Counted from the stretch's first letter, positions 10,000 through 21,619 are shown. The stretch: 64,000 nucleotides of DNA from Chara braunii (GCA_003427395.1 BFEA01000313.1:1085085-1149084); one strand, 5' to 3'. Numbers and translations: made by a program. Notes: generated by a model not told the origin, from the sequence alone.

Positions 10000-12240
10000 A
10001 GAAAGTTGTGAACTAATCACTCAGCGTTCACGACTTTAGGTTTGTAGCCTTTGCCCATTCCGAGTTTTTCCTCTTTTCTTTTTCTGAAAGATTGTCAACC
10101 AGAACTTAAGTAATCATCCCCTTCCCCGTTAGTCCAAAGACATTAGTAAGTTCATCTGACTTTATATGAGTAAGTCACCTCTCGAGCACCTTCCAATATT
10201 GGAAAGTAAAGGTGAATTCAAATGCCAGACATAACTGCAGGCTCAGGGCTCTTGTAACGGGACAGATTGAATAAGAGTATGGCGCCATCTACCCTGTTGG
10301 TTTAGCAACCTTATCTTTTTTTTTTCCCTTTATTCAATCTGACATAGGACCGTTGTGCCCACCCCAATTACGACTTTTCCCGTCCTCAATTCATAATACC
10401 AATTAAATGACAAAAACACAGAGGAGTAAGTTGATTAAACGTGACCCAGGTGGCAAGTCACGAGCACAAAACAGATAAAAGTTTTATTGAGGGGACAACC
10501 ACCTACATGATCAATTTAGATACTTGTTGGTTCGATCACGTATCGCAGCCGACAGCGAGAAGGCACATAAGCCACATGGTAGTCGTAGTATCTTAGTCTT
10601 ACCAAGTCATACATTATTAGGTCCCTACTCATATGTCGTCGAAACCAGGGGATAACTTATAAGAAGCCAATCATCATTTAACTCGGATCTCATTTAAATG
10701 TAACAGGTTAATGATAGGTCACCAATACTTACTACCATGATCATTGTCCATGTACCCTATTTGTAGCTGCCCCTGTGATGTCTGTTCAACTGAGATTTTA
10801 CAAGAACTTGTCGAATCACCCCACAATTGTCCTGTTCAGCCCGTACTTCCAATGACCTCTACACTAGCTATGCCATCTTGCGAACATTGCACAACTTTGC
10901 TCCCCCTTTCGCTCCAGGGCTAACAAGAGCAAGACGCAAGGTCATCACTTATTCCTCAATCCGAAGGGAAGATATGTATAGATATGTGTATCAGGTGGTG
11001 ACGCACGGCTTCCCAAGAAAGGAAAGTTCAATCCCCCTTCTACTCGAGCACCTCTAACATGTATCTTATTGACGGAAATGACAGACGATTAGCGAACGAT
11101 GAACTGGGGTGAAGCAATGCCACGAGTGAATCGGGTCGTCGTTAACGGCATGTTGGCCATGGCCAGAAGGTTGGCGTCAACCGAATCCCCTCTTCGCGGG
11201 TCGTCTAGCGTTCTTTGCCCGATGGTCGTTCCTCTCCCTCTCGTATCGCCATGGCAAGCTCAAGATTTTGTGAATGCAGCATCAAGAAGACAACTGGCGA
11301 ACGGAGCCCAACAGGATGAACACAGAAGAGACGACGTCAACTATCAGGGCGTGCATGCCTTCAGTCCATCACCCGAGAATTGACAACAGGCAGAATTGAC
11401 TCCCTTCTTGCATGATCACTCCGCTTAGCCCCGAACATATGTCACCAGCGCAGATGGTCAAAGAATCTCCCTCACACTCGTGGTCCATCGTGATTCTCAT
11501 AATCTTCTGCCTGAAGCAGTGACCTCCACGCAAGTGATGACGTCCACAACAGAAGGGGCGCGCACTCTATCTCCCTCTCTCTCTTTCTCTATCTCACCGT
11601 GCGAGCTAGTCGCACGTCGCTCGAGCACGAGGTCACAGGGTGTGCCACTGGCCTCTTCTCAGAGATGAAGATATCAACTTCCAGCATGCCCGTCGCCGGC
11701 GTCCCAGTCGCCTTTACAATCTATAGTATCCCCATCAACTCATCGTTTTTGTCAGTTGCATTATGACTACTGCACACGAGGAGTTGATGTCAACCACAGA
11801 TCGCGTACGTACTTCATCAATAAAAAAACAAGAAAACCAAACAGGAAAATACCCCACTCTCTCTCATGCATCTGACTTTCGTGCCCACTCTCCCTTGCAC
11901 TCCCTCTCTCGTAACCACGCCTCAATGCGAGTTTGACCTCTGAACCTCTCCTACCAACGCCACAAGCTTTGTCTTTCTGCCCTCGTCATGAATTGGCCTC
12001 TCTTATTCTCGATCGGGGCATCCTCTCTCGAACCCAACGTGTCGTTGTCCACCCTCTGGAGAGCGAGCCAACATCCTTTACTTCTTTCTCAAGCAGGCTG
12101 CTTATCGCATACACGTGTAGCCCCTTCTCTCTTTCTCTCTCGCCCGTAACTGCTCACCCCCCTCAGTGTTCCCGCTGACACGACTTGACCTTCGGGCCTA
12201 GCATCTTAGCGGCCTTGGTCCTTCCGTCGCCTCGAGTTAG
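10000..12240. other. Part of repeat B without a clear gene
   Basis: The sequence is matched in copy 2 (about 30,880-33,050), but the open frames on either strand are short, stop-ridden or differ between copies. Nothing is called. Confidence 0.35.
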
Positions 12241-12249
12241 CCTCTGGGC

Positions 12250-12700
12250 CGCTCTCCACCAGACCTGCAGGTGGATGGTCCCGCTGCCATTGGTCCAGTC
12301 CATGTTAAAACCGGGTCTCTGCTGCGCTGATCTCGCTATCTCCCTTTGAGTCCCAGTCCACATGTTGTTGTTCGTGTTCTGTAGTATTGGTGGAGCTCTT
12401 CACCTCATGGTAAGCGATTGTTACTTGAACCTCAACTGTGACGTCGTCTCTCATGGTAAGCGATTGCTACTTGAACCTCCACTGTGACGTTGTTTCTCCT
12501 GCAACGTGTCTTAGCCCGGTTTTTTGCCTTAGTAACTGCATCCTGTAGCTTTGGGTCACTTGTCATTTCCTCTTCTCTCGCCCCTTCCACGTTAATCTTT
12601 AACTTGGCCTCGTCTCACCCGTCGGGGTTGAGAATGGTGGTGATTCAGGGCCCCTCCTCGGACGTCGGCCTTCAACGCGTTAGGAGGTTTCAGCAATTCG
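12250..12700 (-). pseudogene. B-repeat gene, block 1 (possible Myb/SANT-like DNA-binding region), copy 1
   Basis: The minus strand keeps, with stops, the same reading as copy 2: a tryptophan-containing segment, then ITTILN, DEAK-KINVEGAREEEM, SDPKLQ-AVTK-KNRAK-RCRR, VTVEVQV-IAYHE and a D/W-rich tail (GLDQW-DHPP). Copy 1 has a short internal duplication around 12,405-12,490 (VTVEVQV..IAYHE read twice) that is absent from copy 2. The C-W-LL-RWRRM-style pattern visible in copy 2 recalls the last helix of Myb/SANT-like (trihelix) domains. That comparison is tentative. Confidence 0.4.
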
Positions 12701-12854
12701 GCCTATAACCGTGCAGCTCGTTACGGCAGGCCATAGCGCACGGTCCCCAAGACAACCTGAACTTGGTACTTGGCGCGCACGTACACAGACAGCCCACACC
12801 GGCCCTCACTGCTCTACCCCCCCGTCTCAGACCAGCGGTGTTCGCATAGCGAGA

Positions 12855-14336
12855 TAACTGTTGTGCGCCTACTGACCGATAGTCGATAGCGAGGCTGCCC
12901 CTCCTTTATAGAGAACCACTAAGTTTTGCATCCTCCACATTCTAAACGGGTTGCTTAGGACCACGATAACTAAAGCAAGAGTAAAATAAAACCCACAAAC
13001 AAAATGAAGGGAAAACGAGAGAGTCGAATCTAAATGATTACTTAAGTGCGAACCACTCTCAATCAGCACTTGAAGTTTTTTCAGCTAGATCTGAAAAGGC
13101 AGTTGGCTCGGCGCGCAGGGGTCCCATAACGAGATCCCAGTCGAAGCTTCCCCGTCCTCAAAATGACCGCTGGCCTTACCCTCGACGGGTGCCCGCTTTC
13201 GATGGTAAGGAGGGGGCTTATGACCTCCCGCAGGAGGTGATAAGCCTCCTACCAAGGTGGTTGCGGGTTACTCATTTTGTCTGGGGCCCCTCTTCGCATC
13301 GATTAGGATTGCGCCCGCAGCAGATCGAAACGCGACAGGTGGGCCGGTCTAGACCACCCACCTTCAATTCATAATTCAGGACTCGGACTGTTTGGCCTCC
13401 CGCGACGTGACAGGCGGGGAACCGGAGCTCCAAGAAGGTAAAAGGAAAAAGGAAAACTAACAACAGAAAAGGAGACTTGACGAAAAGAAAAAGAAAAAGG
13501 GAAAAGACTCTAGCGCCACCTCAACTATTGGATCGTCCGATTCGACACCTGAGGATAGCGTTCCAAATTCGGATGCAACTTCATGCAAGTGTGAAACTAA
13601 CTGTTGTGCGCCTACTGACCGATAGTCGATAGCGAGGCTGCCCCTCCTTTATAGAGAACAACTAAGTTTTGCATCCTCCACATTCTAAACGTGTTGCTTA
13701 GGACCACGATAACTAAAGAAAGAGTAAAATAAAACCCACAAACAAAAGGAAGGCAAAACGAGAGAGTCGAATTTAAATGATTACTTAAGTGCGCACACTC
13801 TCAATCAGCGCTTGTAGTCTTTTCAGCTAAATCTGAAAAGATAGTTGGCTCGGCGCGCAGTGGTCCCATAACGAGATCCCAGTCGAAGCTTCCCCGTCCT
13901 CAAAATGACCGCTGGCCTTACCCTTGACGGGTGCCCGCTTCCGATGGTAAGGAGGGGGCTTATGACCTCCCACGGGAGGTGATAAGCCTCCTTCCAAGGC
14001 GGTCGCGGGTTACTCTTTTTGTCTGGGGCCCCTCTTCGCGTCGATTAGGATTGCACCCGCAGCAGATCGAAACGCGACGGGTGGGCCGATCCAGACCACC
14101 CACCTTCAATTCATAATTCAGGACTCGGACTGTTTGGCCTCCCGCGACGTGACTGGCGGGGAACTGGAGCTCAAATGAGGTAAAAGGAAAAAGAAAAACT
14201 AGCAAAAGAAAAGGAGACTTAACGAAAAGAAAAAGAAAAAGAAAAAGACTTTAGCGTCACCTCAACTATTGGATCGTCCAATTCGACACCTGAGGATAGC
14301 GCTCCAAATTCGGACGCAACTTCACGCAAGTGTGAA
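12855..14336. repeat. 743-bp tandem duplication in repeat B, copy 1
   Basis: TTGTGCGCCTACTGACC starts at 12,861 and again at 13,604, and the match continues for the whole unit, so two units of about 743 bp are joined head to tail. The unit occurs only once in copy 2 (about 33,650-34,370), so the duplication happened in copy 1 after the two B copies separated. The units differ at scattered positions. Confidence 0.9.
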
Positions 14337-14595
14337 ATGTAAAGTTCTTCATTTCCATTTTTCCGTTTCGCTTTTCTTTATATTCTATTTTTCTTTCCCT
14401 TCTCCTTTTTGAGCTTCCGCAGGCCCGCACCAGCTTCTCACTCTCGCGTCCCCGGGCAAGCCCAATAGCTACCACAACCACAGGTCAGTCGTGCTTTGTT
14501 GTGCAACAAGGCGTCAAGCTTGCGTAGCCCTGTGGAAAGCCCAGTGGCACACCCACCTCTTTTGTCGGTGGTAGCGTTGACTGGACCAATCGCAC

Positions 14596-14720
14596 AGCGG
14601 AGGTACGTGAGCAGACACTTGGTACGTAGCGGAGGTACGTGACACTTGGTATGCAACGGAGGTACGCGGCACTTGGTACATAGCGGAGGTACATGAGCAG
14701 ACACGTGGTACACAGTGGAG
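14596..14720. repeat. Short tandem repeat, GGAGGTACGTG...ACTTGGTAC unit
   Basis: Units built from GGAGGTACRTG(AGCAGAC)ACTTGGTAC recur about four times at 26-33 bp spacing at the right end of repeat B. Copy 2 has about two. Confidence 0.75.
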
Positions 14721-14734
14721 GGTCGGGACACCTT

Positions 14735-14892
14735 GTCGTCCAACATGCTAGCAACCCCCCGCCCTGTGTCCCCGCTGGGCGCAAAGCGCAATTGCCGACT
14801 AGTATAAAATAGTGAAAGTTGAGAGTTCTTTCATTCATTTCTACAATAAGTTGTAGTGAAGTTCATATTGTAATTTTGCGCTAACTGGTATC
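14735..14892 (+). promoter_or_regulatory. LTR promoter remnant with TATA box and PBS-like end (element C)
   Basis: A TATA box TATAAAAT lies at 14,803-14,810, followed by a pyrimidine- and AT-rich stretch and then CTGGTATCTC (TGGTATC at 14,886-14,892). That shares the first seven bases with initiator tRNA-Met primer sites. A gag-like ATG follows at 15,071. The arrangement is that of the U3-R-U5 end of an LTR. The LTR's left boundary and its partner were not found. Confidence 0.4.
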
Positions 14893-15070
14893 TCATGCTC
14901 TCCACAATGTACGCATCTTCTTCCTTTCTTCCCTTGCAACACGCAACTGTTTTGTGTGACCTTCGTAGTCGTTTTCTTCTTTCTTCTTTGACAATTTGAC
15001 CTTCTTATTCTCAAACTTTTTTTTAACCTTCATTCTACCACAGCGCATCTTTTTTCTTTTTTCTTGTGCC

Positions 15071-15390
15071 ATGCCTGAAGCATTTCGCGGACAGGGAAGA
15101 GGGAGAGGTGATAGGGGAGGAAAGGCTCCATAGGAGCCAGCACCACGTGCCAGAAGGCACATCAGTTCGGAGGAGCAGGAAGAAGAAAGGTACGGGTATG
15201 AAACCCACTCAAGGTGCCCTACCCACGCCACTCATTCTCCGGGGAGTACGAAAGAACTCCATCCCCGACGAGGATGGAGTATTATCAAAAGAAATATGAG
15301 GCTCGCTACGACGCTCCCAGTACTTCTTCGCCTCAATATTCCCCGAGAGTACCTACAATCCCCATGACAAGCAAGGTGTTAGTGCATGTA
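15071..15390 (+). pseudogene. gag: Gag N-terminal fragment (element C)
   Basis: From the ATG at 15,071 the reading is an RG-rich start (RGQGRGRGDRGG) followed by a stop, then SSEEQEEE, then after a frame change YPRHSFSGEYERTPSP and MEYYQKKYEARY. Arg/Gly- and charge-rich N-termini like this are common in plant Ty3/gypsy gag proteins. No capsid or zinc knuckle follows, so the element is truncated and frameshifted. Confidence 0.35.
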
Positions 15391-16830
15391 CCCTCACCCT
15401 CTATCCCATGCATGACTCCTTTTGTGCCCCACATCAATAGTTGCATCCTCTGCTGTATTTTCTCTCTTCTCGTTTTACTTCAAATAGACTTCATGACTAT
15501 CTTTTATATGTTGTATAAGCATGAGGCCTATTCCTTGAATTTCTGATTTTTTTATTTTCTTGATTTCTTTGCCCATTCTGTACTTCATAGCATCCTTGGC
15601 TTAAGTACTTGAATACCTCGAGGCCGGGGACGCAGGTTCCTTGTGAACCAGACCGCTTTGTCGACCACCAAATGAAATTTAAGAAGGATTTGATCTCAAT
15701 GCTCTCATTTGCAATTGACTTTGGTCACTTGTCATCTAGAAGTCTGATATTCTTTTTGAGCTCTTACAATGGAGGGATTACCTCGTCTCTCATTTCTGAT
15801 AATGATTTTGGGAATATTGTCAGATCTGGCGTTAGCACTGTGGACACTCGTTGTCAATAGTATCAGGGGTAAGGCATACCAAACTCTTTTTCTTGTTGTC
15901 TGGCAAGACGTTTTCTCAACTTCTCAAGCAACTGAGGGGATATCAAACCTCGTTTTTTTCTCTGATCTGAGCGAGGTGTGTCCTCAACTTCTCAGACACA
16001 TAAAGGGGATACCAGACCTCTTTATTTTTCTTTGGTCCGAGAACCTTGGACGGACTTGCTTAGTCTGCAAAACAACAAGTTTCACAGACCGCCAAGCATG
16101 ATCCCAACAAACAAACCCCCTGAGTCCTGACAAACAGTCATCAAGCAGTAATTAAATAGAATAAATAAAATAAAGACCCATAACAAAATAATAAATAATA
16201 TAATCAGTCCTTCACACCCAAGAGTTATTGATTGTCTTGGTTTTGGCTCACTACTGACCAGGGATGACAAACCTCCCGTCAGTTTAACATCCCTCATTTG
16301 GCCCGCCTCAGGTCAGGACTAATCAGACCATTTGTCTTGACAACCCTTTTAACCTACCCAGGTCAGGACCTCCATATCCACTACTCGAGTATGGCGATCC
16401 TTTGGCGCACCTCACGCCAAGACACTCAGACTATAGCTGGTCTGGTCACCCTAGTAGGACAGTAAACCTCTCATTAGTTCAACCGTCCCGTACCCGGGTT
16501 TGACCACTGCGGTCAGGGACCCGGTTTAATTACGATTCCAAGCTCTGGTGAACCTCACTGGATTGCATCCTATGACTGCAGTAGGGTTCCAACTGGCCCC
16601 TCTTCACCTCACAGGCCAAACTCTCGGAGTCTTAGCCTCAACCAACTATGAAATTCGACACTCGAGTTGAGGACCCACCAGATTGCAATCTACTGTGGTA
16701 AGGCTCTGGCGAGCCCGACAATCAACTTATCTCAAGTTAAAGAACAAAACCTCGGACACAGACAATCAAACAAGCATGTTAAAACCCACAAGCAGACTGT
16801 CCATGTCCCAAGCAACAAAACGAAAATTTA
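15391..16830. other. Non-coding, partly repetitive stretch
   Basis: Short duplicated phrases (for example GGGGATAYCAAACCTC / GGGGATACCAGACCTC near 15,936 and 16,005; GGTCAGGACYA near 16,310 and 16,365) are present, but no gene. It may be a diverged extension of the 80-bp array that follows. Confidence 0.35.
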
Positions 16831-17205
16831 TCGCGAGACCTCCCTTCAGTCTCAAGAGATACTGAATAGCAACAGACAACAACCGACAATGTACTTCCAA
16901 GAGACCTCCCTTCAACCTCAAAAAATACAATGTGTTGATCCCAAAGAGGTCCCTTCCCTCGTCTAAGAATACTCACAAGAGACCTCTTGTTAACCTCAAG
17001 GAAGTATAGAGATACTGGTCCCAGAGAGATCTCTTCCCTCGTCTGAGAATTTTTCCAAGAGACCTTTCGTCAGTCAGAAGAAAGTATAGAGATACTGGTC
17101 CCAGAGAGATCCCTTTCTTCGTCTGAGAATTTTCCCAAGAGAACTTTCGTCAGTCTGAAGAAAGTATAGAAATACTGATCGCAGAGAGGTCCCCTCTCTC
17201 GTTTG
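16830..17205. repeat. 80-bp tandem array
   Basis: Units containing CAAGAGACCT...GTCTGAGAAT are spaced exactly 80 bp apart at about 16,980, 17,060 and 17,140, with more diverged units before. It abuts the start of the left arm of the element D palindrome. Confidence 0.85.
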
Positions 17206-17299
17206 AGATAGAGGTAAGACAAGGAACGAATCTATCATGGACTGAGAAGAGACAAATTGTTGTAGAAACCCTACAAGAAAAATTGAAGACGGATGTGTA

Positions 17300-17705
17300 G
17301 TACTAGAGTGTCTTTTTATGATAATGAAGAGGAAAGACCCTTCATTATCGAGGTTGATGGGGGACCAATAACTCTTGGTAGTGTACTCATACAGAAAGAT
17401 GAGAATGAAGGAGAAATGAAGGACAATGACACATAACTCTCAATTTCACAAAAAGAGGCTACACACAATTTAGAAAACAGTTGCTGACAATCATCAAGTG
17501 CCTCAGGTGCTTTATGCACTATGTCCTTGGAAGGAGGTTCATCCTGAAGACTGATGCATCTGCTGTGATTGGTGCTATCAAGAAGCATCAACAAGTAGAT
17601 CCAACAGTAAGCTGATGGAGAATATTCCAACAGACTTTTGATTTTAAGTTGGAGAAGATTCCAACTGAGAAAAATCGAGCAGATGGCATAAGCCGAATTA
17701 ACTAG
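17300..17705 (+). pseudogene. pol: RNase H fragment, left arm
   Basis: Reads FIIEVDGGP then LGSVLIQKDENEGEM, a frame change, FRKQLLTIIKCLRCFMHYVL, GRRFILKTDASAV, and ends FDFKLEKIPTEKNRADGISR. These match the Ty3/gypsy RNase H pattern (TDA, HYLLGRRF, ADxLSR). Stops and at least one frameshift prevent function. The RT that should precede it is missing because the arm begins here. Confidence 0.75.
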
Positions 17706-18139
17706 AGAATTGAAGAAGATGAAGATATTGATGGCACTACAGAAGAATCTGCCTATGTTGATAACTTCCTGAATAAAGAAGATGATGAAGATTACAAGGT
17801 ACCAATCGCTTATAAGTGAAATTTGTGGTCTGATGAAAGAGACAGATGGGGAGAAACCATGATGCATATGTTTATGAGTTAATTTTTGAAAAAGAAGAAG
17901 ATGAAGAACATAACGATTCATATGCCAGAGTCAATACAACAACTGTGGTACTTCATGAACTTGAAGAAAGTTTTGGATAAAAAGATGGAGAAGAAACTGG
18001 AAAAAAAAAAAAAGAGGTTTCCTTTATCCTTGAGGAATATAATGAGAATTATCAAGAGACTAGGGAGATAATGAAAAGATAAAAATTTTTAAAATATTAC
18101 TACAAGAATTTAAGGCAATTGTTCTGATTAAAAAGAGGG

Positions 18140-18955
18140 TACCTCTTTATGAATGACAAGGAAGGTTTGCATCCACTAAGAGTTGTTTGTGGGAAAGAAA
18201 GGCAAGTAGAAATAATTGTTGCTCTTCCTGAGGGGGGTGTCGGTGGCCATAAAGCAGATGAAGCAACCTATATTAAGACAACTAAGCTTTACTTCTAGCC
18301 TGGCCTGAGAGACATTATTTACAAGTTCTGAGTTTTGTAAATCATGTATATTTTGTCAGAAGAGATCCACAACTACGCTGATTGAGTCTTTGTTTCATGC
18401 TATCATGGTTGAACCAGGGAATCGAGTTCACGTGAATCTCATCACCATGCCTCTAGGCAAAGGTGGGAAGAGATACATACTGAACATAAAAGATAATTTC
18501 TCTTGATATGTTGAGGCAAAAACTCTGAAGAGGAAGACAGACGAGCAAGTGGCTGGTTAGATAGAGGAGGTCAATATCAGATATTCCTTTATCAAAGAGT
18601 TTGTTTCAGACAGAGGATCTGAATTCATAAATGAGATTGTGAGAACCACTTTCAGATATGATGTCAGAATTCGATACATGACTACTTACCATCCTCAAGC
18701 AAATGCACCCGTCGAAAGAGGTCACAAAACTCTGAAAGATTCGTTGGCCAAATGGTGTGAAGGGAACCTTAGCAAGTGGCAAAAAATACTAAGCGTTGCA
18801 GTCTGTGCTAATAACATTAGTGTTACGAGAACTACTGGTATGCTCTATTCACTCTGTGGTACGGTCGGTATGCTACTTTACCTATTGGGAGCATATTCAA
18901 AACATGGTCAAGCCAAGAGAGTGACAGAGAATACTCTCTCTAAGAGCTTCTTTTG
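18140..18955 (+). pseudogene. pol: Integrase fragment, left arm
   Basis: The HHCC zinc-binding region is visible (GGHKADEATYIKTTKLYF, then CKSCIFCQ), followed by the rve core: EFVSDRGSEFINEIVR with the second catalytic Asp, then TYHPQANAPVERGHKTLKDS with the catalytic Glu. The first catalytic Asp position is changed (HVNLITMPLG). Several stop codons are present. It is the plus-strand mirror of 19,100-19,990. Confidence 0.8.
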
Positions 18956-19055
18956 AAATCAGAATGAGACAAATATCAGAAGTTGATCAGCCAGTGATGG
19001 ATGCTGCAGAGAGAATGGCCACGAACAAATTATCGGATCAGGAAACATGGAACAA

Positions 19056-19074
19056 AAGAGGGACTTCGTGTTTC
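19056..19074. other. 19-bp spacer of the palindrome
   Basis: Unpaired centre between the two 1.8-kb arms. The flanking bases AACAA (19,051-19,055) and TTGTT (19,075-19,079) are the innermost pairing positions. Confidence 0.85.
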
Positions 19075-19099
19075 TTGTTCCATGTTTCCTGATCCGATA

Positions 19100-19990
19100 A
19101 TCTGTCGGTGGTCATTCTCTCTGCAGCATCCATCACTGGCTGATCAACTTGATATTTTTCTCATTCTGATTTGAAGAAGCTCTTAGAGAGAGTATTCTCT
19201 TTCACTCTCTTGGTTTGACCATGTTTTGAATATGCTTCCAATGGTTAAAGTTACATACCGACCGTACCACAGAGTGAATAGAGCATACCCAGTAGTTCTT
19301 TTAACAGTAATGTTATCAGCACAGACTGCAACGCTTAGTATTTTTTGTCACTTCCTAACGTTCCCTTCACACCATTTGGCCAATGAATCTTTCAGAGTTT
19401 TGTGACCTCTTTCGACGGGTGCATTCGTTTGAGGATGGTAAGTAGTCACGTATCGAATTCTGACACCAGATCTGAAAGTGGTTCTCACAATCTCATTTAT
19501 GAATTCAGATCCTCTGTTTGAAACAAACTCTTTGATAAAGGAATATCTGATATTGACTTCCTCTATCAATCAGCCACTTGCTCGACTGTCTTCCTCCTCA
19601 GAGTTTTTGCCTCAACATATCCAGAGAAATTATCTTTCATATTCAATATGTATCCCTTCCTACCTTTGCCTAGAGGCATGGTGATGAGCTCCACGTGGAC
19701 TCAGTTCCCTGGTTCAACCATGATAGCAGGAAACAAAGACTTAATTAGCCTAGTTGTGGATCTCTTCTGACAAAATATATATGATTTACAGAACTCAGAA
19801 CTTGTAAATCATGCCTCTCATGCTAGGCCAGAAGTAAAGCTTAGTTGTCTTAAAATAGGTTGCTTCATCTGCTCTATGACCACCGACAACCCCCTCAGGA
19901 AGAGCAACAATTATGTCTAGTTGCCTTTCTTTCCCACAAACAACTCTTAGTGGAGGCAAACCTTCCTTGTCATTCACAAAGAGGTACCCT
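19100..19990 (-). pseudogene. pol: Integrase (element D)
   Basis: Minus-strand open pieces 19,977-19,795 and 19,569-19,348 give the HHCC half (LPLRVVCGKERQL, GGHRADEATYFKTTKLYFW) and the catalytic core (EFVSNRGSEFINEIVR with Asp, TYHPQTNAPVERGHKTLKDS with Glu). Stops and frame changes separate them. It follows RNase H in the normal Ty3/gypsy order PR-RT-RH-INT. The C-terminal part is cut by the palindrome centre, so no chromodomain or 3' LTR is present. Confidence 0.8.
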
Positions 19991-20419
19991 ATTTTTAATC
20001 AGAACAACAGCCTAAAATTCTTGTAGTAATATTTTTAAAAAGTTTTTTTCATTATCTCCCAGTCTCTTGATAATTCTCATTATATTCCTCAAAGAAAAAA
20101 GAAACCTCTTTTTTTTTCTTTTTCAACCTCTTCTCCATCTTTTTATCCAAAACTTTCTTCGATTTCATTGACTGCCACAGTTGTTGTATTGACTCTGGCA
20201 TACCATTCGTTATGTTCTTCATCTTCTTCTTTCTCAAAAATTAAGTCATAAACATATGCATCAGGGTTTCTCCCCAACTGTCTCTTTCGTCAAACCACAA
20301 ATTTCACTTATAAGAGATTGGTACCTTGTAATCTTCATCATCTTCTTCATTCATGAAGTTTTAGGCAAATTCTTCTGTAGTGCCATCAATTTCTTCATCT
20401 TCTTCAATTCTCCAGTCAA

Positions 20420-20815
20420 TTCAGTTTATGTCATGTGCTCGATTTTTCTCTGTTGGAAACTTCTCCAACTTAAAATCAAAAGTCTGTTGGAATCTTCTCG
20501 ATTAGCTTACTGTTGGATCCACTTGTTGATGCTTCTTGATAGCACCAATCACAGCAGATGCATCAGTCCTCAGGATTAACCTTCTTCCAAGTACATAGTG
20601 CCTAAAGCACCTGAGACACAGGATGATTGTCAGCAACTGTTTTCTAAATTGTGTGTAACCTCTTTCTATGAAATTGAGAGTTCTATTTCATTCTCATTCA
20701 TTTTCCCTTCATTCTCATATTTTTGTATGAGTACACCACCAAAAGTTCTTGGTCCCCCATCAACCTCGATAATGAAGGGTCTTTCCTCTTCATCATCATA
20801 AAAAGGCATTCCCAG
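20420..20815 (-). pseudogene. pol: RNase H (element D)
   Basis: Minus-strand reading contains FIIEVDGGPRTFGGVLIQKY, a stop, and later the LKTDASAVIGAIKKHQQVDP region and FDFKLEKFPTEKNR. It corresponds residue for residue with the plus-strand copy at 17,300-17,705. Broken by stops and shifts. Confidence 0.75.
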
Positions 20816-20817
20816 TA

Positions 20818-21600
20818 CTACACGTCCATCTTCAATTTTTCTTGTAGGGTTTCTGCAGCAATCTGTCTCTTTTCAGTCCATGATAGACTCGTTCCTTGCC
20901 TTACAGTCTCCCTTAGAGTCTCTTTAAGAGTAACAAAATGAGTAATGAAAATATTCCAGAATCCGCAGACACCCAAGAAGTGTCTAACATTTATTACTCG
21001 CTTGAGAGGCAGAGACCAGTTCAAAATCTTGTATATTTTCTCGGATCGGGACTCCTACCCTCGGAGAGAAATCTAAAACCTAAGATGGTTACTTCTGCTT
21101 GAAAGAGAAAAGACTTTGGTCCACTGACAGTCAAATTATATTTTTGAAGTTAGCTTCGCACCCTCTGTATGATCCCAGACAAACTTTCTGACTCCATGGG
21201 CAATCAAAGTCTTGTTTCTTACGACAGATTGTTTCACTGGATTATCATCGATATAGGGGATAGTTATCTCATGAGAAATATCATGCATAACTTGAATCAT
21301 ATCCCTTTGAACCATTGCCACACCATTAGTCCACACTTGAGGTACCACGCACATCTGAATAAGTCATTTTGGCGTGTGCATGACAGTCATTGGTCGACTA
21401 GTGGTATCAATGAGAAAATGAGCGTAGCCAGAGTATACGTCAATCAAAAAATAAATGCATCGACCAACAAATGATTCAGAAAAGGGATCAACATTAGGGA
21501 GGCTACCTGCATCACGTACCATTACTGAGTTGATCTTTTGAAAATTTTGTATCCATCTAAATCCACCTTCTGGTTTTCAAAAGCAACACCAATGATTAGC
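20818..21600 (-). pseudogene. pol: Reverse transcriptase of divergent Ty3/gypsy type (element D)
   Basis: From 21,580 leftward the reading is GGFRWIQNFQKINSV, RDAGSLPNVDPFSESFVGR, then LIDVYSGYA with the first catalytic Asp, SRPMTVMHTP, a stop, VPQVWTNGVAMVQRDM, and PYIDDNPVK, in which the catalytic YxDD is YIDD. KRVINVRHFLGVCGFWNIFI follows as the connection region. The DAG-LPN-D-FSE-F-GR wording differs from the usual plant RT (DYRxLN, YLDD) seen elsewhere in this window, and recalls a gypsy lineage frequent in fungi; that is from memory. One stop after HTPK and frame changes near 21,130 inactivate it. Confidence 0.8.
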
Positions 21601-21619
21601 ATGCAGTCCATCAGCAAGT

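Larger units (their letters stand above)
7641..14690. repeat. Repeat family B, copy 1 (7 kb)
   Basis: From about 7,641 to 14,690 this segment aligns base by base, in the same orientation, with 28,026-34,755. Identity is high over long runs, with small indels throughout. Copy 1 is longer chiefly because of a 743-bp tandem duplication at 12,855-14,336. Conserved coding blocks on the minus strand are listed separately. I see no LTRs, terminal inverted repeats or target duplications at the ends, so the mode of duplication (transposition or segmental duplication) is open. Confidence 0.85.
17210..19055. repeat. Left arm of 3.7-kb inverted repeat (element D duplicate)
   Basis: This arm is the reverse complement of 19,075-20,905, with many scattered differences by eye and small indels. 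It starts at GTAAGACAAGGAACG, where similarity to the right arm begins abruptly, and runs to the 19-bp spacer. It carries RNase H and integrase remnants on the plus strand. Confidence 0.92.
19075..20905. repeat. Right arm of 3.7-kb inverted repeat (element D)
   Basis: Reverse complement of the left arm. Unlike the left arm, it continues rightward without a break into RT, protease and gag on the minus strand, so this is the original element and the left arm is the duplicate. Confidence 0.92.

Noticed and set aside
14438-14838. Two overlapping 117-codon minus-strand open frames
   Set aside because: They are translations of the GGAGGTACGTG short tandem repeat in two frames.
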